Origin: Sphingomonas sp.
Lineage (GTDB): Bacteria > Pseudomonadota > Alphaproteobacteria > Sphingomonadales > Sphingomonadaceae
Reading direction: 5' to 3'
Length of the DNA: 8,430 nt
NCBI GenBank assembly: GCA_013822915.1
Contig: PNLG01000274.1
Span: forward strand, 1-8,430
The notes beneath the pieces were generated by a model, which made no database searches, was not told where the DNA came from, and saw nothing but the letters and a program-made list of their open reading frames with translations. Positions within the stretch are counted from its first letter, which is position 1, and each line of letters begins with the position of its first letter. Both the position numbers and the translations under genes were made by a program. This document shows positions 1 through 5,430 of the stretch, piece by piece.

Positions 1-984
1 GCGATAGGGCGCCTTGCCAAAGCGCGCGCGATACTTGGTCGCATATTGGCGGTAAAGCCCGTCGGACACGCTGGCGAACCATGCTCCTTGCAGCGCAGGC
101 GATGCCGCGAGCGCACTTTCGGTATTCCACAGGTCGGTGCCAAGCACTTGCGCGGTTGGCCCGCCGCTGCGCCGGATGATCGGGATCGCGGTTGCGCTGG
201 TCGCGCCCGAATCAGCGATCAGCACCGCCTGATAGGGCGATGCACGCCCCAGCCGGGTGATCGCTGCGGTCAGCGCGCCCGCCTGACGGCCATAGGCCTG
301 AAGGCTGACCACCTGCCCGCCATTTTCCTCCACCGCGCGGAGCAGCGCCGTCGATGCGCGGTCGCCATACAGGCCGTTGGGCACCAGCCCGGCAAAGTCG
401 CGCACCCCCTTTGACGCGGCATATTGCACCACGCGCGCGATGGATTGGGCGGGCGCATAACCCATCACAAAGGTGCCGCCGCCTGCGACGCCACTGTCGT
501 TGGAAAAGCTGATCACGGGCACGCCCGCCCGCTGGGCAATGGGCGACACGGCGCGCGCATCCTCGGCCAGCAACGGCCCCAGGATCAGGCGGTTACCATC
601 GGCCAGCGCCTTTTGCGCCGCAGCCGCTGCGCCAAGATTGGTGTCATAGCTCGTCACCCGGATCTGTTCGTTCCGCGTGTCGAGGATTGCTAGCTGAGTC
701 GCGTTGGCAATGCTTTGTCCGACCCCCGCATTGGCACCGGTCAGCGGCACCAGCAGCGCGACCCGCTGACGCGCGACGTCCTGCGGGATACCGCTGTCGA
801 CGCGCGGCGGCGCGACCGGGCGGGCGACGACGGGGGGTGGCGCGTCGACCGGCGCGGGCACGCCGCGCGGCACCACCGTCTGACACGCGGCGAGCATCAG
901 GCCGAGCCCCATGCCAAGCGCCGTGCGAGCACCATGACCGATGCGTATCATTGCGCTTTGCGATCGTGCTGCTGTGTGTGCCAT
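1..984 (-). CDS. Penicillin-binding protein activator lipoprotein (LpoA-like), C-terminus cut off by window edge
   Basis: Reading the minus strand from the ATG at 984 gives 328 codons with no stop up to the window edge, so the C-terminus is missing. Residues 1-34 form a lipoprotein signal: a basic start, a hydrophobic run and a lipobox LMLAAC with Cys34. A Pro/Val/Ala-rich linker follows. From about residue 68 the protein reads like a type-1 periplasmic-binding fold (RVALLVPLTGANAGVG, later LILGPLLAEDARAVSPIA, GVPVISFSND, FAGLVPNGLYGDRAS, LGTDLWNTE). This fits the penicillin-binding protein activator family, which stimulates peptidoglycan synthases from the membrane, and lpoA also sits beside rsmI in enterobacteria. 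The start is bounded: an in-frame TAG lies at 996-994, and AGGGAAAG precedes the ATG. Met12 (951) is an alternative that gives a more usual 22-residue signal. A branched-chain amino acid ABC binding protein is a less likely reading, given the lipobox and the neighbours. Confidence 0.85.
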   Translation of the reverse strand, partial: MAHTAARSQSAMIRIGHGARTALGMGLGLMLAACQTVVPRGVPAPVDAPPPVVARPVAPPRVDSGIPQDVARQRVALLVPLTGANAGVGQSIANATQLAILDTRNEQIRVTSYDTNLGAAAAAQKALADGNRLILGPLLAEDARAVSPIAQRAGVPVISFSNDSGVAGGGTFVMGYAPAQSIARVVQYAASKGVRDFAGLVPNGLYGDRASTALLRAVEENGGQVVSLQAYGRQAGALTAAITRLGRASPYQAVLIADSGATSATAIPIIRRSGGPTAQVLGTDLWNTESALAASPALQGAWFASVSDGLYRQYATKYRARFGKAPYR

Positions 985-995
985 GATCTTTCCCT

Positions 996-1844
996 ATGCA
1001 CGCCGATCCCCTGACCAACGCGCTCGCCCCCGGTCTCTATATCGTCGCGACGCCAATCGGCAATCTTGGTGATTTGTCGCCACGCGCCGCCGACATCTTG
1101 ACGCGCGCCAATCTAATCGCGGTCGAAGACAGCCGCGTGACGGCGCGGTTGCTCCACCATATCGGGGTCAAGCGGCCGATGCAGCCCTATCATGATCATA
1201 ATGCGGAGGCTGTGCGCCCCGGCCTGATCGCGCGGATGGCGCATGAGGCAATCGCGCTGGTCAGCGATGCGGGCACGCCACTTATTTCCGATCCGGGCTA
1301 CAAGCTGGTGCGCGATGCGCGCGCGGCCGGGCACCCGGTCGTGACGATACCGGGGCCGTGCGCGGCGGTGGCGGCGCTGACGCTGGCGGGGCTGCCGACC
1401 GACCGGTTTTTGTTCATGGGCTTTCTGCCTGCCAAAGCAGGCGCGCGCGCTGCGACCATTGCGGAGGTGGCGGCCGTGCGCGCGACTTTGATCTTTTACG
1501 AAAGCGGGCCACGGCTTGGCGCCAGTCTTGCCGAGCTGGCCGAAGGGCTGGGGGACCGCGAAGCAGCGGTCACCCGCGAAATCACCAAGCATTTCGAGGA
1601 AGCGGTTGGCGGCACCCTCTCCACCCTTGCCGCGCGCTATGCCGATGCGCCACCCAAGGGCGAGATCGTGATTGTCGTCGCCCCGCCGGGCGAGGCAGCA
1701 CCCGCCACCGCGGCTGATGCCGATGCAGCACTTGCCGAGGCACTGACCCGCCTGTCGACGGGCCAAGCGGCAAGCGAAGTCGCGCGCGCGCTTGGCCTTG
1801 ACCGCAAGGCGCTTTATGCGCGCGCGCTGGCCCTGAAAGGATGA
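996..1844 (+). CDS. rsmI: 16S rRNA (cytidine(1402)-2'-O)-methyltransferase RsmI
   Basis: RsmI transfers a methyl group from S-adenosylmethionine to the 2'-OH of C1402 in the 16S rRNA decoding centre. The 282 residues carry the tetrapyrrole-methylase-type family signatures in order: GLYIVATPIGNLGDLSPRA (13-31), EDSR (44-47), YHDHNA (65-70), SDAGTPLISDPG (90-101), IPGPCAAVAALTLAGLP (118-134), FLFMGFLP (138-145), FYESGPRL (167-174), REITKHFEE (194-202) and GEIVIVV (222-228). The C-terminus (about 252-281) is the usual small helical tail. Length is normal. ATG 996 is the only good start: an in-frame TGA sits at 984-986, and the conserved fold begins by residue 13. No Shine-Dalgarno sequence precedes it (TGATCTTTCCCT), so initiation may be leaderless or SD-independent. 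It is divergent from the lipoprotein gene and overlaps yraN downstream by four bases. Confidence 0.97.
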   Translation: MHADPLTNALAPGLYIVATPIGNLGDLSPRAADILTRANLIAVEDSRVTARLLHHIGVKRPMQPYHDHNAEAVRPGLIARMAHEAIALVSDAGTPLISDPGYKLVRDARAAGHPVVTIPGPCAAVAALTLAGLPTDRFLFMGFLPAKAGARAATIAEVAAVRATLIFYESGPRLGASLAELAEGLGDREAAVTREITKHFEEAVGGTLSTLAARYADAPPKGEIVIVVAPPGEAAPATAADADAALAEALTRLSTGQAASEVARALGLDRKALYARALALKG

Positions 1845-2197
1845 GGTCCGACCGCCAGGCCGCCGAGGCGCGCGGGCGCGAGGGCGAGACGCTGGCGGCG
1901 GCACATCTGCGCGCGAAGGGCTGGACAATCCTGGCCGAACGGGTGCGCACCAAGGTTGGCGAGGTTGATCTGGTGGCGCAGCGCCCCGGCCTGATCGCCT
2001 TTGTTGAGGTGAAAGTACGCGCCAACGCCGCCGAACTCGATTTTGCGATAGATGAGCGGCGTCTGGCGCGGGTTGCCGCCGCCGCCAATCTGCTGGCGGC
2101 TACCTATGCGAGCGGTGGCGAGGATATTCGCATCGACGTCATCCTGATCGCGCCGGGTGCGCCCTTGCGCCATATCGAACATGCGTGGATCGGGTGA
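1841..2197 (+). CDS. yraN: YraN family protein (UPF0102, predicted nuclease fold)
   Basis: This 118-residue protein matches the UPF0102/YraN family. The family has an endonuclease-like fold related to Holliday junction resolvases, and its cellular role is not settled. Visible signatures are GREGETLAAAHLRAKGW (12-28), TKVGEVDLVAQ (37-47) and FVEVKVR (54-60). Glu41, Asp43, Glu56 and Lys58 fit the (E)xD...ExK metal-nuclease pattern. The conserved DERRLARV segment lies at 71-78. The ATG overlaps the rsmI stop as ATGA, and AAAGG lies immediately upstream, so translation is probably coupled to rsmI. Neighbourhood with rsmI and an Lpo-type gene is common in proteobacteria. Any nuclease activity here is inferred from the fold only. 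Confidence 0.93.
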   Translation: MRSDRQAAEARGREGETLAAAHLRAKGWTILAERVRTKVGEVDLVAQRPGLIAFVEVKVRANAAELDFAIDERRLARVAAAANLLAATYASGGEDIRIDVILIAPGAPLRHIEHAWIG

Positions 2198-2227
2198 CTT
2201 CGCCGGGGGACGGGGAGTTTTGATCCG

Positions 2228-2246
2228 GTTTCAGTTACGCTGAAAC
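2228..2246. repeat. Small perfect hairpin downstream of yraN
   Basis: GTTTCAG (2228-2234), loop TTACG, and CTGAAAC (2240-2246) form a perfect 7-bp stem with a 5-nt loop, starting 31 bases after the yraN stop. No T-run follows (next bases AGTGGCGG), so it is not a textbook intrinsic terminator. It could mark the 3' end of the rsmI-yraN transcript or belong to the palindrome cluster that starts 8 bases later. Confidence 0.5.
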
Positions 2247-2253
2247 AGTGGCG

Positions 2254-2389
2254 GCACCGGCCCGCTCCCCCTCCCGGCCACCCACAGCGTATCCTGAATG
2301 GGTGGCCGGGAGGGGGAGTAACGGGCAGGTCATGCCCCCGGCATGACCTGAACAGCGCGGGGCGCTGTTCACCCGATACTGGCCGGTGC
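2254..2389. repeat. Palindrome cluster: three adjacent perfect hairpins inside a 9-bp outer pairing
   Basis: Hairpin 1 has a 19-bp perfect stem (2265-2283 with 2300-2318; arms CTCCCCCTCCCGGCCACCC and its complement) and a 16-nt loop. It can extend by GCCCG/CGGGC (2260-2264 with 2322-2326) across a TAA bulge. Hairpin 2 has an 11-bp stem (CAGGTCATGCC 2326-2336 with 2340-2350) and loop CCC. Hairpin 3 has a 9-bp stem (GAACAGCGC 2350-2358 with 2362-2370) and loop GGG. GCACCGGCC (2254-2262) is complementary to GGCCGGTGC (2381-2389), so the three hairpins could form a multi-branched structure. There is no coding potential, no T-run, and the stems differ in sequence. The possibilities are a REP-like or MITE-like intergenic element, a terminator/attenuator region before gshB, or a structured RNA; the sequence does not decide between them. 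Confidence 0.75.
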
Positions 2390-2451
2390 GGCTTCCACGT
2401 CAGTCGAACAAGCCCTAAGAGAACGCCATCGCCAGACCGAAAGGGTGCGTC

Positions 2452-3408
2452 ATGCTTACCGTTGCTGTCCAGATGGACCCCCTCGCCTCGATCAACATCG
2501 CGGGCGATTCGACCTTTGCGCTGATGCTGTCAGCGCAGGCGCGCGGCCACCGGCTGTTCCATTATCTTGCCGAAGACCTCAACTATTCGGCCGGGCGCGT
2601 CTGGGCAAAGGCACACCCCGTCACCGTGCAGCGCGTGGTGGGCGATCATTACCGCGCGGGCGATCCGGTAGCGCTTGATCTGGGCGCCGACGCAGATGTC
2701 GTGCTGATGCGGCAAGACCCGCCATTCGACCTTGGCTATATCACCGCGACCCATTTGCTGGAGCGGATTGCCGACCGCACGCTGATCGTCAACGATCCGG
2801 CGCAGGTGCGCAACGCGCCCGAAAAAATGTTCGTGCTCGACTATGCGCGCTTCATGCCCCCCACGCTTGTCACCCGCAGCCTGGACGAAGCGCGCGCGTT
2901 CCTGCGCGAGCATGGCGACATCGTCATCAAACCGCTGCACGGCAATGGCGGCAAGGCGATTTTCCGCATCAGCGGTGATGGCTCCAATTTGTCCGCGCTG
3001 ATCGAAGTGTTCAACGGCATGTGGCGCGAACCGCATATGGTGCAGGCCTTTCTCCCCGATGTGGCCAAGGGCGACAAGCGGATCGTGCTGGTCGACGGCG
3101 TTGTGGCCGGTGCGATCAACCGCTTGCCGGGCGAAGGCGAAATCCGCAGCAATCTGGCGGTCGGCGGCTCGGCGGAAAAGACGGTGCTGACGGCGGCGGA
3201 GTACGAGATTTGCGCAGCGCTTGGCCCCGAGCTGAAACGGCGCGGGCTGTTGTTTGTCGGCATTGACGTGATCGGCGGCAAATGGCTGACCGAGATCAAC
3301 GTGACGTCGCCCACTGGCATCGTCGCAATTGAGCGGTTCGACGGCACCGATGTCGCCGCGATGATCTGGGACGCGATTGAGGGAAAGGTTGCGGCGCGCA
3401 GCGAATGA
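2452..3408 (+). CDS. gshB: Glutathione synthetase
   Basis: GshB joins gamma-glutamylcysteine and glycine with ATP to make glutathione, the second step of the cytosolic pathway. The 318 residues are full length and show the prokaryotic GshB order: N-terminal MLTVAVQMDPLASINIAGDS (1-20), MRQDPPFDLGYITAT (86-100), NDPAQVRNAPEKMF (114-127), the ATP-grasp region VIKPLHGNGGKAIFRI (158-173), MVQAFLPDVAKGDKRI (196-211), the loop NRLPGEGEIRSNLAVGG (223-239), and the Mg/ATP-binding LTEINVTSPTG (279-289). The start is well supported: GAAAGG lies 7 bases before ATG 2452 and the family's conserved N-terminus begins at once. The upstream gap carries the palindrome cluster; I see no convincing -35/-10 pair. 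The LEH-type gene follows 41 bases downstream, so the two may be co-transcribed. Confidence 0.97.
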   Translation: MLTVAVQMDPLASINIAGDSTFALMLSAQARGHRLFHYLAEDLNYSAGRVWAKAHPVTVQRVVGDHYRAGDPVALDLGADADVVLMRQDPPFDLGYITATHLLERIADRTLIVNDPAQVRNAPEKMFVLDYARFMPPTLVTRSLDEARAFLREHGDIVIKPLHGNGGKAIFRISGDGSNLSALIEVFNGMWREPHMVQAFLPDVAKGDKRIVLVDGVVAGAINRLPGEGEIRSNLAVGGSAEKTVLTAAEYEICAALGPELKRRGLLFVGIDVIGGKWLTEINVTSPTGIVAIERFDGTDVAAMIWDAIEGKVAARSE

Positions 3409-3449
3409 GGCTATCCCATCCGTAGCGTTTGCTACAGGAGCAGGATTCC

Positions 3450-3854
3450 ATGACCACGTCACCCGACCTCGCGCCGCTCAGCATCATCAAGGCGATGACC
3501 GACGCCATGGCGATCAAGGATTATGACGCGGCGCTGCCGTGGTTCACCGACGATTGCGAATATACCAACATGCCAATGGGCAGCGTGACCGGCCCGGCGG
3601 GCGTGCGCCAAGTGCTGGAGCCGTTTTTTGCGCCGACAAGCGCGAATGAATTCATTGTCCTGCGCTCGGCAGTGCAGGGCGACATCGTGTTCACCGAACG
3701 GCTCGACCGGCATCTGATCGACACCGGCTGGGTCGAATTGCCAGTGACCGGCGTGTTCGAGATTCGCGACGGCAAGATCGCGGTGTGGCGCGACTATTTC
3801 GACCTTGGCACGATCGTGCGGCAATGGCCCGCGCTGGCCGCGCTAGCAGGGTAA
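3450..3854 (+). CDS. Limonene-1,2-epoxide hydrolase family protein (NTF2-like fold)
   Basis: This 134-residue protein has the size and pattern of the limonene-1,2-epoxide hydrolase (LEH) branch of the NTF2-like/SnoaL superfamily, small cytosolic enzymes that open epoxides by direct attack of an activated water. The residues known from the Rhodococcus LEH have matches here: Tyr38 and Asn40 in EYTNMP (water positioning), Arg84 and Asp86 in ERLD, and Asp115 in WRDYFD. They supply the Arg-Asp-Asp set, and Trp113 is also kept. GVFEIRDGK (101-109) matches the strand before the last Asp. The substrate cannot be read from sequence; a ketosteroid-isomerase-like or non-enzymatic NTF2 role is possible but less likely with this residue set. 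The ATG at 3450 follows AGGAG at 3436-3440; a TTG at 3429 would add seven residues but lies before that site. It runs with gshB and converges on xerC. Confidence 0.85.
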   Translation: MTTSPDLAPLSIIKAMTDAMAIKDYDAALPWFTDDCEYTNMPMGSVTGPAGVRQVLEPFFAPTSANEFIVLRSAVQGDIVFTERLDRHLIDTGWVELPVTGVFEIRDGKIAVWRDYFDLGTIVRQWPALAALAG

Positions 3855-3866
3855 GCCCGCCCCGCG

Positions 3867-4742
3867 TTACGCCCGCGGGTGCGCATTCCGATACACATCG
3901 AGTAGGTGGGCGGCGTCCACCTGCGTATAGATTTGCGTCGAGCTTAGACTCGCATGGCCGAGCAGCTCCTGCAACGACCGCAAATCTGCGCCCCGACCCA
4001 GCAGGTGCGTCGCGAAAGAATGGCGCAGCGCGTGCGGGGTGGTGCGCTCGCCCAGTCCCAGCCGCGCCCGCGCCGCGCGCACCGACCGGCGGATGATTGC
4101 CGGGCTCAGCGGCCCGCCCTTTGCCCCGCGAAACAGCGCCGCGCCGCGATCCAGCGGCCAGGGGGAGAGCCGCACATAGTCTTCAATCGCCGCGCGCACC
4201 TGCGGGAGGAGCGGCACGATCCGCGTCTTGGCGCGCTTGCCGGTGACGCTCATCGCAGCACCCAGCGGCAGCACCGCGCCCGTCAGCCCGACCGCCTCCC
4301 CAATCCGCAGGCCCGCGCCATAGAGCAGCAACAGCACTGCCAGATCGCGCGCCGCGATCCATGGCTCGGCGGCATCCTCCGCCACCTCCTCGGCCAGCGC
4401 CACGGCTTCGTCGGGGGAGACCGGGCGCGGCACCCCCTTTTTGACCCGCGGGCCCCGCATCGCCGGCGCCGACGCGCCGACGAAAGCAAGGAAGCCGCGT
4501 ACCGCCGATAATTCGCGCGCCGCCGACGCATTGCCCAGCCCCTCAGCCCGGCGCATCGCGAGATAGGCCCGCAAATCGGCCTTGGTCAGCCGCGCAAGCG
4601 CCGCCGCATCCACCGCCCCGCCCCAATGCGCTTGGAGGAACGCGATCAGCCGCTCGGCACTTGCCTGATACGCGCGCACCGTATGCGGCGAACGGCGACG
4701 GTCGCGGGACAGGTGAGCGGCGAAGGCAGCGGGGAGGGTCAT
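3867..4742 (-). CDS. xerC: Tyrosine recombinase XerC
   Basis: XerC acts with XerD at dif to resolve chromosome dimers before division. The 291-residue product has an N-terminal SAM-like core-binding domain (about 1-90, including SPHTVRAYQ at 18-26) and a C-terminal catalytic domain with the full residue set: Arg146 (GAGLRIGEA), Lys169 (VTGKRAKTRIVPL), His237 and Arg240 (TPHALRHSFATHLL), His263 (LLGHASLSSTQ) and nucleophile Tyr272 (QIYTQVD). The C-terminal DVYRNAHPRA resembles XerC rather than XerD, so I choose XerC. Start: ATG 4742 puts the conserved N-terminus in register. A longer frame to 4838 would overlap the upstream gene by 56 bases and adds unconserved residues. Only a weak ribosome site (CTGGCGGCG) precedes the ATG. 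It is third in a possible leftward transcript after the transaldolase and the HTH protein (40 bases after the latter's stop), and converges on the LEH gene with 12 bp between stops. Confidence 0.96.
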   Translation of the reverse strand: MTLPAAFAAHLSRDRRRSPHTVRAYQASAERLIAFLQAHWGGAVDAAALARLTKADLRAYLAMRRAEGLGNASAARELSAVRGFLAFVGASAPAMRGPRVKKGVPRPVSPDEAVALAEEVAEDAAEPWIAARDLAVLLLLYGAGLRIGEAVGLTGAVLPLGAAMSVTGKRAKTRIVPLLPQVRAAIEDYVRLSPWPLDRGAALFRGAKGGPLSPAIIRRSVRAARARLGLGERTTPHALRHSFATHLLGRGADLRSLQELLGHASLSSTQIYTQVDAAHLLDVYRNAHPRA

Positions 4743-4782
4743 CGCCGCCAGGTTTGCCGCGCCGCTGCGCCGCGCCGCCGGA

Positions 4783-5349
4783 TCACAACGGCCCCGTCGC
4801 GCGCTTGAAATAATGAAAGGGCAGCCATGTCGAGACATAGCGCCACCCCTGCGCCTGCATCTCGCGCGGCAAATTATAGGACAGCCCGAACGAGCGCCGA
4901 TACTCCCAAAATTGCGATGTTGGGCGGAACACTAGCGTCAGCGCGCCGGTGCGGATCAGCTCGTGGCCCTTGCGGCCTTCGTCCCGCAACATACTCATTT
5001 CATTGAAGGCTGTCGCGCCCTTGCGAATGATGTCTTCGCCCATTTCGTCACCAATGTCGCCCGCGACATCCTCTGTCGTTTCACCGGGACGGAAACGCTG
5101 TTGCGCTGCCTGTTTCGACATGCCCAGCGTCTCGCCAATCTCGCTCCAGCTCAGCCCGGCCCGACGCGCGGCATCGATCCAACGGTGTAAATTGACCCGC
5201 GCCTCGTCCGAGACCAGGTGCGCAACCCCGATCGCCTCGGCGAATCCGGTATGCGTCTCGCCGGTAAAGGGCGGGGTGCGGCCTGCGGCCCAGTCGAACA
5301 CGATCGCCGCTGTCTTTTCCCGCAACACTTGTTCTTCGGCAATTTCCAT
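4783..5349 (-). CDS. Uncharacterised HTH protein with two GWxxV-type segments at the C-terminus
   Basis: I do not recognise this 188-residue protein as a named family. Residues 51-88 contain a clear helix-turn-helix: RWIDAARRAGLSWSEIGETL then GMSKQAAQQRF. That pattern (AGLSWxEIGxxLGMSxQAAxxR) is common in small bacterial DNA-binding proteins. Residues 90-110 are acidic and probably a linker. The C-terminal half has two similar stretches, LRDEGRKGHELIRTGALTLVFR (in part, 121-142) and MQAQGWRYVSTWLPFHYFKR (164-183), reminiscent of the 'GWELV' motif of DUF4177-like small domains; this likeness is tentative. No signal peptide or membrane segment is seen. Start: ATG 5349 follows GGAG with ideal spacing; a TTG at 5364 is the only longer option and lies upstream of that ribosome site. 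Inverted TTGACG-like repeats cover its promoter, suggesting autoregulation. It lies between the transaldolase gene and xerC, with xerC 40 bases behind. Confidence 0.8.
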   Translation of the reverse strand: MEIAEEQVLREKTAAIVFDWAAGRTPPFTGETHTGFAEAIGVAHLVSDEARVNLHRWIDAARRAGLSWSEIGETLGMSKQAAQQRFRPGETTEDVAGDIGDEMGEDIIRKGATAFNEMSMLRDEGRKGHELIRTGALTLVFRPTSQFWEYRRSFGLSYNLPREMQAQGWRYVSTWLPFHYFKRATGPL

Positions 5350-5371
5350 GATCTTCTCCGTCAATTGAATC

Positions 5372-5386
5372 CTGACGAATCGTCAG
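5372..5386. promoter_or_regulatory. Candidate operator 1 (15-bp palindrome over the -10/start region)
   Basis: CTGACGA-A-TCGTCAG is a perfect 7-bp inverted repeat around one central base. It overlaps the last two bases of the candidate -10 box and the predicted transcription start of the HTH gene, the classic place for a repressor to bind. The likely binder is the HTH protein encoded just downstream; that is inference. Confidence 0.5.
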
Positions 5387-5411
5387 TATAAAGTTGACGC
5401 CCTGTCGTCAA
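5385..5411 (-). promoter_or_regulatory. Candidate promoter of the HTH gene
   Basis: On the minus strand TTGACG (5411-5406) and TATACT (5390-5385) resemble -35 and -10 boxes with a 15-nt spacer, slightly short of the usual 16-18. A transcript would begin near 5378 and give a leader of about 30 bases containing the GGAG ribosome site. The stretch is visibly richer in A/T than the flanking genes and starts only 20 bases past the transaldolase stop, so the HTH gene probably has its own promoter even if read-through also occurs. Confidence 0.5.
5394..5411. promoter_or_regulatory. Candidate operator 2 (inverted TTGACG pair over the -35 region)
   Basis: TTGACG (5394-5399), spacer CCCTGT, then CGTCAA (5406-5411) form a perfect inverted repeat with a 6-nt centre. 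One arm is the candidate -35 box of the HTH gene. The half-site shares TGACG with operator 1, so the same protein may bind both. Related hexamers occur nearby as CGTCAA (5359-5364) and TTGACA (5419-5424). Confidence 0.45.
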
Positions 5412-5430
5412 GGATAAATTGACAAACCCC

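Noticed and set aside
46..986. Several plus-strand frames (46-414, 424-693, 687-986, 715-1014)
   Set aside because: They are antisense to the lipoprotein gene, which reads open through the whole stretch with a lipobox and a periplasmic-binding fold.
2198..2225. TTTT at 2219-2222 as an intrinsic terminator for yraN
   Set aside because: The preceding G-rich stretch (GGGGGACGGGGAG) does not form a stem, so the T-run alone is not enough.
2530..3462. A 310-codon open frame antisense to gshB
   Set aside because: Same cause: gshB is full length and conserved on the plus strand, and the antisense translation shows no domain.
3855..3900. Possible bidirectional terminator between the LEH gene and xerC
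   Set aside because: Only an 8-bp CCCGCGGG palindrome is visible (3873-3880), inside the xerC coding end, with no T-run on either strand.
4743..4838. A longer XerC start at 4838
   Set aside because: It would overlap the HTH gene by 56 bases and add 32 unconserved residues; the family N-terminus begins at the ATG at 4742.
3867..5364. xerC plus palindromic sites read as an integrative element
   Set aside because: The recombinase has the XerC-type C-terminus and sits among housekeeping genes; no attachment-site repeats, excisionase or cargo genes are seen, and the TGACG palindromes sit at a promoter, not flanking an element.
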